A DNA stretch of 53,429 nt from an uncultured Prevotella sp. (GCA_902800365.1 CADCEF010000026.1:1-53429); one strand, 5' to 3'; positions 8,217-18,002 are shown, numbered from the stretch's first letter. Translations and numbers: made by a program. The notes: generated by a model from the sequence alone, not told the origin.

Positions 8217-9396
8217 GGCGCCAAGTGCGGTCGGAAGTGCCCTTGTAGTAGATTAAACCCTGATAATGGTTTTCAGTTTGATAGTAGCTACCCTCGCTGG
8301 GTAGCTGCTTTTCTTTGTCGCATAGATACTGATAGGAGTAGTAGCCCTGCTTTTGCAGTATGCATGCGGTGTAGAGGTGGTTGGCGGGGTCGTAGAGCAT
8401 GCGATAGGTGTCGGCACCCTCGGTAGTCCAGCGGCCACTGATGTAAATCTGCTGGCCGATATCGGAATGCAGACGGTAATTAACCCACACATACTCGCTC
8501 TGGGTGTCGTTCTCGCGATTGTCGCTATTGCGGATGCAGAACGAGCCGTTGGCATCCTCATCGTAGAGGTAGTTGGGGCGGGGCTCATCAACAAAGGGGT
8601 AGGCCTGATAGTTGTCGCCGTCCCACATGATGTGGTCGATACCCATTGTGGGGTGCGACACATCGAGAATCTCGAACTTGCGATACTCGTTGCCGGCATC
8701 GAACGCAAGCTGGAGGTTGTGGCTCCACTCAAGCCCCTTAAAGGTGGTGATGTTGGGCTTTACGCCGCGGCGGATGGAGCGCTCCTGATTATTCTGCATT
8801 ACCACAGCGTATATCTGCTCATCGGGATTGGTAACGGGCAGCGTGCCGTAGTCGAGCTGCATAGATACCTGCTGGTGGCTCTGGCGGGTGTCTACATCGG
8901 TATTGCCCGTGGCGCTCATGCTGAGCTTCATCTTCTGCTCGGTAACCATAAACTCGGCCACAAGCACCTCGCGGTTGTCATCATCCTCATCAAGCACATG
9001 CAGGCGGTAGTTGCCGCTAATCTTAAGGCTGCAGCGCGCATTTGGCAGCTGCAACTGGTAGTGGGTGTAGGGGATGATGGTGTTAGTGGAGTGCTGGTAA
9101 TCGTCGATAGTGTTACCGTTGAATCCCGAGAGCCAATCGCTCTCGAAAATGCCCTCGGAAGGAGTCCAGTCGGCCTCACAATGCTCAAGCTTATAGATGT
9201 AGCGATGATAGTCGTGCGAGAGCTCATCGAACGACACGGTGAGCACATCGTGCGAGTCGAGTCGCATGATGGCAGGGGCAAGCCAATTGTCGTTCACCAC
9301 CACCTGCAGCGACTTTACATCGGGATCATTGATGCGGCTTTCGGCAAAGGCTGAAAGCGGCAACGCTAGGAGTATCGAGAGGAAAAGCTTTTTCAC
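8185..9396 (-). CDS. DUF5103 protein, type IX secretion system plug protein
   Basis: This 403-residue protein has a GTG start (overlapping the fbp stop by 4 bp) and an N-terminal signal peptide (KKLFLSILLALPLSAFA). It matches the DUF5103 family, shown in Flavobacterium to plug one face of the SprA translocon in type IX secretion. Features seen are the N-terminal SRINDPDVKSLQVVVNDNWLAPA and the central beta-rich region with EYVWVNYRLHSD. It is the last gene of the long minus-strand run. Its placement after fbp is common in Bacteroidales. Confidence 0.82.
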   Translation of the reverse strand: MKKLFLSILLALPLSAFAESRINDPDVKSLQVVVNDNWLAPAIMRLDSHDVLTVSFDELSHDYHRYIYKLEHCEADWTPSEGIFESDWLSGFNGNTIDDYQHSTNTIIPYTHYQLQLPNARCSLKISGNYRLHVLDEDDDNREVLVAEFMVTEQKMKLSMSATGNTDVDTRQSHQQVSMQLDYGTLPVTNPDEQIYAVVMQNNQERSIRRGVKPNITTFKGLEWSHNLQLAFDAGNEYRKFEILDVSHPTMGIDHIMWDGDNYQAYPFVDEPRPNYLYDEDANGSFCIRNSDNRENDTQSEYVWVNYRLHSDIGQQIYISGRWTTEGADTYRMLYDPANHLYTACILQKQGYYSYQYLCDKEKQLPSEGSYYQTENHYQGLIYYKGTSDRTWRLIAFHDTPVE

Positions 9397-11366
9397 CTTC
9401 TACGTTCTGTGATTATTCCGTGGCGGTAGGCGTAGAGCAGCTCCTTGAGGTCGGCAATCTGCGAGCGCAGTTCCTCGCCCTTATCGGTATCGGCCACAAG
9501 CATACGGTGGGCCGACATCTCGATGATCTGGGTGGTAGACTTAATGTCGATCTCGCGCATGATGGCATCGCGGGCAGAGGTGAACGGCTCGTGCTGAACC
9601 AGCTGGAAGCCGCGTGAGTGATAAACAAGAGTGTAGCCGGCAATGCCCGTCTCGTGGTGATAGGCCTCAGAAAAGCCGCCATCGATAACCATAAGCTTGC
9701 CGCCTGCCTTGATGGGATTCTCGCCGCTACCAGCATGAACGGGAACGTGGCCGTTGATGATGTGGCGGGCTTGGCCCTTTACGCCAAAGGCATCGAGAAT
9801 GCGGTCGCAAACCTCCTCGCTGTCGCGCAGCTTGAAGTAGTTGCCCTTCTCCTCCTTATAGGTATCCTTGTCGGTAAGGAAATAGCGCTCGAAGGTAGCC
9901 ATCTTTGACTTACAGAACAGCGGAGAATCCTTGCCGCACCACAGATACAGGAAGTAGTCGCGTGCGTACTCGCGCTCGTTAGAATCGCTCTGGAAGGCGT
10001 TGCGAATCATCATGCCTATGTTGTGCATGAGGTCTTTGCCAGCAAAGCGCTTGCCTGGATATATCTCTACCTCCTTAAGCGAGCCGTCGTCGTTTAGAGG
10101 AATAGCGGCGTGGAAAAGCAGGTTTGAGTTGCTGATGGCGTACATACAGCCGTGCGAGAGCAGGGTGCGTATGTGCTTGTGCAGCTTCTCGCTGATGCGG
10201 AACGAGTGGTGCAGCTTGTGCATGAGGTCGGCCTCCTCGGTGGTTAGCTTGTTGGGCTCCTGAGGGTCGACGGTGGGGAAGTTGCAACTCTTCATCTCGT
10301 AGGCCTTGCCATCGATGGTGCATAGGTGCTTATCGTAGTCGACGGCGCTAAGCATGCAGCGGTCGGCCATCTGCCACTCGGGGTGGCGGGTGAATATCTC
10401 GGCCTCGGTCTTGAACTGCAGCACGGCTATGGCCTTGTGCATCTTGGCGGTGAGCTGCTGGGTCTTATCGTCCATAGAGTTGCCCGGAAGCAGCTTTGGC
10501 ATGAACTCCTGGCAAGGGTCGTCGCCATATACATCGAGCGCGAAGGTGGCCAGTGGAACAAGGTTAATGCCGTACTCCTCGATGGTGCTGAGGTTGGCAT
10601 AGCGCAGGCAGAGGCGCAGCACATTGCAGATGCAGGCATCGTTGCCGGCCGAAGCTCCCATCCACAGAACATCGTGGTTGCCCCACTGAATGTCCCACGA
10701 GTGGTATTGGCGCAGGGTGTCCATGATGATATGCGCACCAGGGCCGCGGTCGTAGATGTCGCCCAAAATGTGCAGCTGGTCGATGGCCAAACGCTGGATG
10801 ACGTTACAGATGGCACAGATGAAATCATCGGCACGACCTGTAGATATGATGGTGTTTACGATTACGCTTACATAGGCGGCCTTATCGTTGTCGCTAAGGC
10901 TCTCGTGCAGCAGCTCCTCGATGATATATGCAAAATCCTGAGGCAGCGACTTGCGCACCTTTGAGCGGGTGTACTTGCTGCTCACATCGCGGCAAACCTT
11001 TACCAGCTGGTGGATAGTGATGCGATACCAATCCTCGATATCCTTCTCCTGAGCCTTGATGAGCTCAAGCTTCTCCTCGGGATAGTAGATGAGGGTGCAC
11101 AGCTCTTTCTTCTCGCTCTCGCGGATATCGTTGCCGAAGAGTTCGTTTACTTTTCGCTTGATGTTACCAGAAGCGTTCTTGAGTATATGGCGGAAGGCTT
11201 CGCTCTCGCCGTGAATGTCGGCAAGGAAGTGCTCGGTGCCCTTAGGCAGAGCCATGATGGCCTCGAGGTTTATTATCTCGGTAGATGCATCGGCAACCGT
11301 AGGGAACGATTGCGAAAGCAGCTGCAGGTAATGCAGATCGGTATCATTACTGGAAAGGTGTTTCAT
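9393..11366 (-). CDS. fbp: Fructose-1,6-bisphosphatase, class 3
   Basis: This 657-residue protein is the size of class 3 FBPases (Bacillus Fbp type). It hydrolyses fructose-1,6-bisphosphate in gluconeogenesis. Calcineurin-like metallophosphatase motifs are visible: FLADIHGE near residue 47, GDIYDRGPGAH near 203, WGNHDVLWMGA near 228, and INGHVPV in the C-terminal third. The start ATG at 11366 overlaps the stop of the upstream glycosyltransferase by 4 bp, indicating translational coupling. Confidence 0.93.
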   Translation of the reverse strand: MKHLSSNDTDLHYLQLLSQSFPTVADASTEIINLEAIMALPKGTEHFLADIHGESEAFRHILKNASGNIKRKVNELFGNDIRESEKKELCTLIYYPEEKLELIKAQEKDIEDWYRITIHQLVKVCRDVSSKYTRSKVRKSLPQDFAYIIEELLHESLSDNDKAAYVSVIVNTIISTGRADDFICAICNVIQRLAIDQLHILGDIYDRGPGAHIIMDTLRQYHSWDIQWGNHDVLWMGASAGNDACICNVLRLCLRYANLSTIEEYGINLVPLATFALDVYGDDPCQEFMPKLLPGNSMDDKTQQLTAKMHKAIAVLQFKTEAEIFTRHPEWQMADRCMLSAVDYDKHLCTIDGKAYEMKSCNFPTVDPQEPNKLTTEEADLMHKLHHSFRISEKLHKHIRTLLSHGCMYAISNSNLLFHAAIPLNDDGSLKEVEIYPGKRFAGKDLMHNIGMMIRNAFQSDSNEREYARDYFLYLWCGKDSPLFCKSKMATFERYFLTDKDTYKEEKGNYFKLRDSEEVCDRILDAFGVKGQARHIINGHVPVHAGSGENPIKAGGKLMVIDGGFSEAYHHETGIAGYTLVYHSRGFQLVQHEPFTSARDAIMREIDIKSTTQIIEMSAHRMLVADTDKGEELRSQIADLKELLYAYRHGIITERRR

Positions 11367-12436
11367 ATCTTAAGATGATTTTTAAGATTATTGCGTAGTT
11401 TCTCGGTAAGCTTGTCGTCGATAGGGTCGATGGGCATGTAGCCCTCGTCGAGCATTACAAACTCGCTGAGAACCTGAATAAGTCGGGCGGCACTCTTGGT
11501 GAGGCCTGCATCCTCGAGTTTCTCGGCAAGCTGGTCGTCGTCAACATTGTCGCGATACAACTCGCGCGTTAGCTCCATAGCACCCAGCAGAGTGGGGGTC
11601 TTGAGCACGTATCGGATTATGCGAATGAGATAGTCGGTCTGGTCGCCCTGATAATCGCCCACAACCTCCTTTAAAGGCTTGGGGCGGGTGTAGCTCGAGG
11701 GGAAGAAAGCTGCTATCTTCTGTGTGTCGATGAGTGGTGCCGAGAGGCCGAGAATACGTATGCCGTAGTCGGTATAGTTAACGATGTTCTCGTGCTCAGC
11801 ATATACCATAAGATGGCGCCAGTTTATGAGTCGGGGGTCGACGGTGGTGGTGTCAACCCATCGTTTGTCGCCCATCATGCCCACCTTGATGATAGCCTTT
11901 AGGGCTGCAAGGGTGTTGGCATCCATTTTCTCGAGAGTGTTAGAATCCTGCACCTTCTGGTAAACGGCGAACGTCTGTGCAGCCATCTCTGCCTGGCTGA
12001 CGGTGTTGGTGATGACGGCATTGCGGATTTCCTCGATACGCGGATTCCAACCGAGTGTTTTGAATGCCGATGTCTCGACCTTGCCAAACGAGATGACGGC
12101 ATAGGCTTTGGCCACATAGTCTTTCTGGGCGATAAGAAGTCCCAGACGCTGATTGGCCCTCTGGGCGCTGATGGCCCAGGGCTCTAACTGCCCGTGGAGG
12201 GTTACCACATAGCGTATGCCCAACTTCTGTGCGCACCGCATCGCTTTGGTTTGCAGCATCGAGTTGACACCGTGAATGTGAAGGATATCTGCCTGCATGT
12301 CGCGTGCTTGCGCGTAGAAGGATTTGTTGTTGTCGGCCACCTGTACGTTGGCGCTCTGCTTTAATCCCTCTACCAGCAGCGATACATGCTGGTGTATCAG
12401 CTCGCTATTCTTGGGGTAGATATGTAATACGTTCAT
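11363..12436 (-). CDS. Glycosyltransferase-like protein (GT4 N-terminal domain) with unknown C-terminal domain
   Basis: This is a 357-residue protein. Residues 1-140 look like the N-terminal Rossmann half of a GT-B enzyme (MNVLHIYP, ADILHIHGVNSM, YVVTLHGQLEPW). The canonical C-terminal donor-binding half with its EX7E motif is not evident. Residues about 170-357 are mostly helical, with two DDxL-rich segments near the end. I infer a specialised or degenerate glycosyltransferase in surface-polysaccharide metabolism. It overlaps the GT2 gene upstream by 32 bp and fbp downstream by 4 bp. Confidence 0.6.
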   Translation of the reverse strand: MNVLHIYPKNSELIHQHVSLLVEGLKQSANVQVADNNKSFYAQARDMQADILHIHGVNSMLQTKAMRCAQKLGIRYVVTLHGQLEPWAISAQRANQRLGLLIAQKDYVAKAYAVISFGKVETSAFKTLGWNPRIEEIRNAVITNTVSQAEMAAQTFAVYQKVQDSNTLEKMDANTLAALKAIIKVGMMGDKRWVDTTTVDPRLINWRHLMVYAEHENIVNYTDYGIRILGLSAPLIDTQKIAAFFPSSYTRPKPLKEVVGDYQGDQTDYLIRIIRYVLKTPTLLGAMELTRELYRDNVDDDQLAEKLEDAGLTKSAARLIQVLSEFVMLDEGYMPIDPIDDKLTEKLRNNLKNHLKI

Positions 12437-13073
12437 AGCTACTCATCAGGTTCTTCCAGAATATGCGCCAACGCAGGCACTGGCGCTCGATGAACGATGG
12501 ATTAAGCTCGAAGAACTTAATGACATCGAAAGCCACATCCTTGCGTACGATGATGAAATCGTAGCGCCCCATGAAGAACTTCTTGTATTTGTTGTTTCTC
12601 ACCTTGTGCAGCTGGCGCTCTATGCGGGTAATGTGGTCCTGAGCTTCGAGATAGGAGTCGAAAGTCTGCAGTTTGATACCCTTTTTGTAGAGGTAGCCCA
12701 GCGTAAGGTCGGAAGCGGTATTCATGGTGTCGCTGATGGCCTGAAGGATGTCGTTGCTAACGGGTTTGTTACTGATATTAGAAAAGATGAGCCAATCGTT
12801 CTTAGCCGCCTTGATGCCCAGATTGTAGGCCTGCATCTTGCGTTTCTTGTTGCAGTCGGGCTTAGGCAAGAAGGTGGTATAGAGGTTGGGATATTCTTTT
12901 TTGAGAAGCTTCAGTACGTCTGAAGTCTCATCGGATGAAGACTCATCAATCACGATGACCTCGTAGCCAGGCTCGTACTGCTGAGTGAGGTAAACGGGTA
13001 GGTTTGCCTCAAGCTCGTGGGCCTGATCGTACGCGGTCATAATGACTGAGAATCCTCGAGAGTCTTTACTCAT
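12405..13073 (-). CDS. Family 2 glycosyltransferase
   Basis: This 222-residue protein starts with the GT2 nucleotide-binding fold: FSVIMTAYDQAHELEANLP and then VIVIDESSSDETSDVLK. The DWLIFSNISNKP segment stands where the DxD metal site of GT2 enzymes usually is, and has no clear DxD. It is short for the family. I infer transfer of a sugar to a cell-surface glycan, though activity is uncertain. The ATG at 13073 follows an AT-rich spacer from lysA. Confidence 0.75.
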   Translation of the reverse strand: MSKDSRGFSVIMTAYDQAHELEANLPVYLTQQYEPGYEVIVIDESSSDETSDVLKLLKKEYPNLYTTFLPKPDCNKKRKMQAYNLGIKAAKNDWLIFSNISNKPVSNDILQAISDTMNTASDLTLGYLYKKGIKLQTFDSYLEAQDHITRIERQLHKVRNNKYKKFFMGRYDFIIVRKDVAFDVIKFFELNPSFIERQCLRWRIFWKNLMSSYERITYLPQE

Positions 13074-13102
13074 TTTATAATTTTTACATTTTACATTTTG
13101 CC

Positions 13103-14263
13103 TTACAACTCATCGCTCATATAGCCCTTGGGCAAACGGCGACAGTTATACTGCGATGCCATAATCTCGCCGTAGGCTCCAGCAGATCGGATGGCCATCA
13201 AGTCGCCACGCTTTGCCTTGTTAAGGTCAATCTGCTTGGCAAACACATCGGTGCTCTCGCAAATAGGACCTACTACATCGTAGGCTTCGGGCTCAGCGTC
13301 GCTGGTGATATTCTCGATCTTGTGGTAGGCTTGATAGAGGGCAGGACGAATCAGATCGGTGAATCCGGCATCAACAATAGCGAACTTCTTAACGGCGCCC
13401 TCCTTTATATATAAGGTACGCGTGATTAGAGAGCCGCACTGAGCCACAACGGCACGACCCAGCTCGAAGTGGAGCGTCTGTCCGGGTTGCAGCTTCAGTT
13501 TCTTGGCGTAAGTGTCGAAGTAGGCCTTGAAATCGGGGATGGGCACACGGTTGGGGTGCGAATAGTCGATGCCAAGACCGCCGCCCACGTTGATGTGCTC
13601 AACACGGATGCGATGGCTGATAAGCTCCTGCTGCAGTTCGTTTACGCGATTGCAGAGTGCCTCGAAGTCGCCCATGTCGAGAATCTGTGAGCCAATGTGG
13701 AAGTGCAGACCTACAAACTTTACGTTCTGAAGTTCTTCGGCCTTGCGGATTACCGTAACCATATCGCGCATGGCGATACCAAACTTGTTCTCAGCCAAAC
13801 CAGTGGTGATGTTGGCGTGGGTGTGGGCACCTACGTTGGGGTTAAGGCGGAAGGCTACGCGAGCCACCTTGCCCTTAGCTGCTGCCAGCTCGTTAATCAC
13901 CTCGAGTTCGGGGATGCTTTCTACATTAAAGCAGAAGATGTCGTTATCGAGGCCAAGATTGATTTCCCAATCGCTCTTGCCTACACCTGCATAAACAATC
14001 TTGTTGTTGGCGAAGCCCGCCTTGAGCGATGCTTCTACCTCGCCGCCACTCACGCAATCGGCTCCGAGACCTGCCTCACGGATGATGCGGAGCACACGAG
14101 GATTGGCGTTGGCCTTGATGGCATAGTGAACCACAAAGCCCTCGTGCTTGCTTGCCTCCTCGTTGATAGTCTTCAGCGTCTGGCGCAATAGTTCGGCGTC
14201 ATAGTAGTAGAAGGGAGTCTCAATCGACTCAAACTTCTCTACTGGGAAATTTCCTTTAGTCAT
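13103..14263 (-). CDS. lysA: Diaminopimelate decarboxylase
   Basis: A 386-residue PLP-dependent fold III decarboxylase that converts meso-diaminopimelate to L-lysine. The PLP lysine is in HYAIKANANP (Lys50). Also visible are the glycine loop NVGGGLGIDY, the family segment ELGRAVVAQCGSLITR, and the C-terminal catalytic cysteine motif CESTDVFA. It lies directly after lysC, so the first and last steps of lysine synthesis are neighbours. TTTAATGTTTAATG repeats lie in the leader. Confidence 0.95.
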   Translation of the reverse strand: MTKGNFPVEKFESIETPFYYYDAELLRQTLKTINEEASKHEGFVVHYAIKANANPRVLRIIREAGLGADCVSGGEVEASLKAGFANNKIVYAGVGKSDWEINLGLDNDIFCFNVESIPELEVINELAAAKGKVARVAFRLNPNVGAHTHANITTGLAENKFGIAMRDMVTVIRKAEELQNVKFVGLHFHIGSQILDMGDFEALCNRVNELQQELISHRIRVEHINVGGGLGIDYSHPNRVPIPDFKAYFDTYAKKLKLQPGQTLHFELGRAVVAQCGSLITRTLYIKEGAVKKFAIVDAGFTDLIRPALYQAYHKIENITSDAEPEAYDVVGPICESTDVFAKQIDLNKAKRGDLMAIRSAGAYGEIMASQYNCRRLPKGYMSDEL

Positions 14264-14313
14264 TGTCTTGTTTGTCTCTATATAATATAATGTTTAATGT
14301 TTAATCTTTAATG

Positions 14314-15633
14314 TTACTTCTTAAAAATTGTGTCGCTAAGCTTCTGGAGCGCACGCTTCTTGTCTTCCTCGCGGATAAGGAACGAGATGTTGTAATTAGA
14401 ACCTCCGTAGCTAACCATGCGTACGGGGATATCCTTAAGCGCATCGAGTGCGATGGTCTCGAAACCTACGTTGCTCCAATCAAGGTCGCCCACTACGCAG
14501 ATGATACACATGTTGGTATCAACGGTAACGGTACCGTACTTCTTGAGCTCGTCAACAATCTCGCCCAGATGTGCTGAGTTGTCGATACTCATTGATACGC
14601 CAACCTCTGAGGTACAAACCATATCGATAGGAGTCTGGTAGCTCTCGAAAATCTCGAATACCTTGCGCAGGAATCCTGTGGCAAGAAGCATGCGGCTTGA
14701 TTTAATCTTGATGGCTGTGATGTTGTCCTTAGCGGCGATGGCCTTAATCTTGCCGTACTCGGTCTTGTTGCTGATGGTGGTTCCCTCAGCATCAGGATCC
14801 ATAGTGTTCAGCAAGCGAACAGGGATGCCTGCATACTTAGCTGGCTGAACGCATGTGGGGTGCAGAATCTTAGCTCCGAAGTAAGCCAGCTCGGCAGCCT
14901 CCTCGAAGTGCAGCTGGTGTACGGGCTCGGTGCCATCAACCACGCGTGGGTCGTTGTTGTGCATACCGTCGATATCGGTCCAGATTTGAATCTCATCAGC
15001 AGCGATAGCAGCACCGATGAGCGAAGCGGTATAGTCGCTACCTCCACGCTGCAGGTTGTCGATCTCGCCGTAAGCATTGCGGCAGATGAATCCCTGAGTG
15101 AGGTAAACCTGTGCTCCCTCGTTCTCCTCCATAAGAGCAGCAAGCTTCTCCTTGATGTAAACAGGATCGGGCTCGGCATTCTTATCGGTGCGCATAAAGT
15201 CGAGTGCGTTGAGCAGAACGGCCTTGATGCCAATCTCGTTCATGTAGTTAACCACCATGTTGGTAGAGATAATCTCGCCCTGAGCCACAATGCTCTTCTC
15301 CTCGAAGCTGGTGAACAGCTCCTTAGTGAACGAACGCAGGTAGTCGAACTCGCTGCGCAGAAACTCGCGGGTAGCTGCCTTTGTCTCGTCCTTGGTATAA
15401 AGCTCATCAACGTGCTTGTCGTACTTCTGCTCCAAGCGGTTGATAACCTCGTTAGCGCCATCGGGGTTCTTCTTATAGAGATAGTCGGCAATCTCTACAA
15501 GATTGTTTGTGGTGCCCGACATAGCTGAGAGCACAACGAAAACGGGTTCGTTAAACTTGGTGACAAGTGCAGTCACCTCCTTCATTCTCTGTGGGGTGCC
15601 GACGGATGTACCGCCGAATTTCATTACTTTCAT
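14314..15633 (-). CDS. lysC: Aspartate kinase (monofunctional)
   Basis: A 439-residue kinase phosphorylating L-aspartate, first step of the Lys/Thr/Met pathway. The start is the ATG at 15633 (MKVMKFGGTSVG); a longer form would need a TTG. Motifs are KFGGTSV at the N-terminus, QRGGSDYTASLIGAA and EIQIWTDIDGMHNNDPR in the kinase domain, and two C-terminal ACT repeats (DMVCTSEVGVSMSID, ICVVGDL), so feedback control is likely. No homoserine dehydrogenase domain is fused. Confidence 0.94.
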   Translation of the reverse strand: MKVMKFGGTSVGTPQRMKEVTALVTKFNEPVFVVLSAMSGTTNNLVEIADYLYKKNPDGANEVINRLEQKYDKHVDELYTKDETKAATREFLRSEFDYLRSFTKELFTSFEEKSIVAQGEIISTNMVVNYMNEIGIKAVLLNALDFMRTDKNAEPDPVYIKEKLAALMEENEGAQVYLTQGFICRNAYGEIDNLQRGGSDYTASLIGAAIAADEIQIWTDIDGMHNNDPRVVDGTEPVHQLHFEEAAELAYFGAKILHPTCVQPAKYAGIPVRLLNTMDPDAEGTTISNKTEYGKIKAIAAKDNITAIKIKSSRMLLATGFLRKVFEIFESYQTPIDMVCTSEVGVSMSIDNSAHLGEIVDELKKYGTVTVDTNMCIICVVGDLDWSNVGFETIALDALKDIPVRMVSYGGSNYNISFLIREEDKKRALQKLSDTIFKK

Positions 15634-15686
15634 AAGCCTTATATATTTTTCAATGTTCAATCTTCAATGTTCAATGTTCAATGATC

Positions 15687-16370
15687 TCATGCCTTTGGCT
15701 TAATCACCACTTGTTCCATCTTGCCATCCTGGCATTGGAACGCCTTGCCTGGATACTTGTTTACCAGCGAGATGTTGTGGGTAGACATGATTACTGCAGT
15801 GCCTTTCTCGGCGATGCCTTTTAGCAGCTGCATAATGTTGTCGGCCGTCTCCTTGTCGAGATTACCTGTTGGCTCATCGGCAATGATAATCTGAGGCTGG
15901 TTGAGTATAGAACGGGCGATGGCAACACGCTGCTGCTCGCCACCCGAAAGCTCGTTTGGCATCTTGTCGGCCTTATCCTCAAGCCCAACCATCGTCAGAA
16001 CTTCTATGATGCGGTCGTCGCGGCGCTCTTTGTCGCGCCAGCCTGTGGCTTTGAGCACAAAGTCGAGATTCTTGTAGACCGTGCGATCGCCAAGCAACTG
16101 GAAGTCCTGAAACACAACGCCCACCTCGCGGCGCAAATCAGGAATCTGTTTGCGACGGATGGTAAGCAGGTCGTAGTCAAGAACCGTAGCCTCGTCGGCC
16201 TCGTCGATATCAAGGTCGCAATAGATGGTCTTGAGCAGTGTGCTCTTTCCCGAGCCTACACGGCCGATGATATACACCATCTCGCCTTCGTCAACCTCGA
16301 AGTTAACACCATGCAGCACCTCAATGCCGTGCCTCTGGTAAATATTCGCGTTCTTATAATTAATCAGCAT
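15687..16370 (-). CDS. ftsE: FtsE-type cell-division ABC transporter ATP-binding protein
   Basis: A 227-residue ABC ATPase. It shows Walker A GRVGSGKST, the Q-loop VVFQDFQLL, signature LSGGEQQRVAIARS, Walker B IIIADEPTGNLD and the H-loop STHN. The FtsE-like N-terminus and short length support FtsE, partner of FtsX in activating septal peptidoglycan hydrolases. FtsX is not in the window. It sits between hisIE and lysC, with a palindromic repeat on the hisIE side. Confidence 0.85.
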   Translation of the reverse strand: MLINYKNANIYQRHGIEVLHGVNFEVDEGEMVYIIGRVGSGKSTLLKTIYCDLDIDEADEATVLDYDLLTIRRKQIPDLRREVGVVFQDFQLLGDRTVYKNLDFVLKATGWRDKERRDDRIIEVLTMVGLEDKADKMPNELSGGEQQRVAIARSILNQPQIIIADEPTGNLDKETADNIMQLLKGIAEKGTAVIMSTHNISLVNKYPGKAFQCQDGKMEQVVIKPKA

Positions 16371-16386
16371 TATTTTTTTTATTTTG

Positions 16387-16459
16387 GCAACGGACTACAG
16401 GACTTTACGACTTTTTTCTTATTTTGATAATCAGTCCTTTTAGTCCTATTGTCCGTTGC
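16387..16459. repeat. GGACTACAGGACT palindromic repeat (REP family), copy a
   Basis: A 73-bp element bounded by GCAACGGACTACAGGACT and AGTCCTATTGTCCGTTGC, able to form a long hairpin in the hisIE-ftsE gap. The same family occurs at 17128, 19390 and 30730. Confidence 0.9.
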
Positions 16460-16467
16460 TATATTAA

Positions 16468-17112
16468 CTACTTCATTTTTCCGGCGGCTTTGGCTTCGCG
16501 GCGCTGCTTGTCCCAGTTGGGGTCGTGGCGCTTGTGCAGCTCATCGGCTACCTGCTCTATACGCAAACCCTTGCTGGCCAACAGTACGGTGAGGTGATAC
16601 AGCAGATCGCTTGCCTCGTAGATAAGGTGTTCGTCGGTGCCGTTGGTGGCCTCGATAACTGTTTCGAGAGCCTCCTCGCCAACCTTCTGGGCTATCTTGT
16701 TGATACCATCCTTGAAGAGCTTGGTGGTGTAGCTGCCTTCGGGCATCTGCTCGTGGCGCATATTGATAAAGTCCTGCAGCTCTGTAAGGAATGTCACTCC
16801 GCTATTGTTCTCCTCGCCCCAGCAGGTGTCGGTACCAGTGTGGCATGTAGGGCCGTCGGGGGTTGCCTTAACAAGCAGAGTATCGTTGTCGCAATCAACC
16901 ATAATGTCAACCAGATGCAGGAAGTTTCCGCTGGTCTCGCCTTTGGTCCAAAGGCAGTTACGACTGCGACTCCAGAAGGTTACCTTGCCCGTTTTGATGG
17001 TCTTATCGTAGGCCTCCTGATTCATGTAGCCAAGCATCAGTACGTTCTTGGTCTTGGCATCTTGTATAATAGCGGGAACAAGTCCGCCGCTCTTTTCAAA
17101 ATCTATTTTCAT
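16468..17112 (-). CDS. hisI: Bifunctional phosphoribosyl-AMP cyclohydrolase / phosphoribosyl-ATP pyrophosphatase
   Basis: A 214-residue HisIE fusion carrying steps 2 and 3 of histidine synthesis. HisI spans about 1-105 (NVLMLGYMNQEAY, TFWSRSRNCLWTKGETSGN, and zinc-site residues in VDCDNDTLLVK and CHTGTDTCW). HisE follows (FLTELQDFINMRHEQMPEGSYT, KVGEEALETVIEA, ASDLLYHLTVLLA). REP elements flank the gene on both sides. Confidence 0.95.
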   Translation of the reverse strand: MKIDFEKSGGLVPAIIQDAKTKNVLMLGYMNQEAYDKTIKTGKVTFWSRSRNCLWTKGETSGNFLHLVDIMVDCDNDTLLVKATPDGPTCHTGTDTCWGEENNSGVTFLTELQDFINMRHEQMPEGSYTTKLFKDGINKIAQKVGEEALETVIEATNGTDEHLIYEASDLLYHLTVLLASKGLRIEQVADELHKRHDPNWDKQRREAKAAGKMK

Positions 17113-17127
17113 TCCTTTTTATTTTTT

Positions 17128-17240
17128 GCAACGGACTACAGGACTTAAGGACTTTTATTCCCTTGGTTCTGCTATCCGTTTTCTATTTCTATTACTATTT
17201 CTTTATCTAAAATTAGTCCTTCAGTCCTGTAGTCCGTTGC
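17128..17240. repeat. GGACTACAGGACT palindromic repeat, copy b
   Basis: A 113-bp variant with the same ends (GCAACGGACTACAGGACT and TCCTGTAGTCCGTTGC) and a longer AT-rich middle. Its last base is the first base of the hisF stop codon on the complementary strand. Confidence 0.9.
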
Positions 17241-17998
17241 TAAACTCTCACGTTTATGCCTTCGGACTTGAGGTAGCGTTTCAACTCGGGGATGGGGATT
17301 TCGCCAAAGTGGAACACACTTGCGGCGAGGGCGGCATCAGAGTGGCCCTCGATGAATGTGTCGCGGAAGTGCTCCTTCTTTCCAGCTCCACCACTTGCGA
17401 TGATGGGGATAGAGAGATTGTCGGCAAGCTCGCGAAGTGCCTCGTTGGCATAACCCTCTTTCACTCCGTCGTGATCCATCGATGTGAAAAGAATCTCGCC
17501 GGCACCACGCTCCTGAGCCTCGTGAGCCCACTCAAAAAGTCCACGCTCGGTACGCTCGCGACCACCCTTAAGGTAGCAATGCCAACCATCGGCATCGAAT
17601 CGGGCATCGATAGCACACACGCATACCTGAGAGCCAAAGCGGTTGGTAATCTCGTCGATAAGCTCTGGGCGGCGTATTGCTGCACTATTCACGCTCACCT
17701 TGTCGGCTCCGGCATACAGCAAGCGCTCAACATCGGCAAGCTCGTTTATTCCTCCGCCCACGGTGAAAGGGATGTTTATCTCCTGAGCCACGCGCGTCAC
17801 CATATCGGTAAACGTCTTGCGACCTTCGAAGCTGGCTGTGATGTCGAGAAAGCACAACTCGTCGGCTCCTTGCTCGCTGTAGGCTTTCCCCAGAGCTACC
17901 GGGTCGCCAGCTGAGCGGAGGTTGACGAAGTTGGTTCCCTTAACGGTCTCGCCATCCTTCACATCCAAACAGGGTATTATTCTTTTTGCTAAACTCAT
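17240..17998 (-). CDS. hisF: Imidazole glycerol phosphate synthase, cyclase subunit
   Basis: A 252-residue (beta/alpha)8 barrel. The start is ATG 17998 ([16 protein letters not shown]); an upstream ATG would run into hisA. The conserved CLDV aspartate, TVGGGI, the second-half catalytic region ([23 protein letters not shown]) and [13 protein letters not shown] are present. It uses ammonia from HisH to make imidazole glycerol phosphate and AICAR, and is separated from hisA by 4 bp. Confidence 0.95.
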   Translation of the reverse strand: MSLAKRIIPCLDVKDGETVKGTNFVNLRSAGDPVALGKAYSEQGADELCFLDITASFEGRKTFTDMVTRVAQEINIPFTVGGGINELADVERLLYAGADKVSVNSAAIRRPELIDEITNRFGSQVCVCAIDARFDADGWHCYLKGGRERTERGLFEWAHEAQERGAGEILFTSMDHDGVKEGYANEALRELADNLSIPIIASGGAGKKEHFRDTFIEGHSDAALAASVFHFGEIPIPELKRYLKSEGINVRV

Positions 17999-18002
17999 TT
18001 TC

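Noticed and set aside
8353-9354. Long 333-codon plus-strand ORF opposite the T9SS plug gene
   Set aside because: It is the mirror frame of a well-supported gene, with composition biased by that gene's codons and no start signals.
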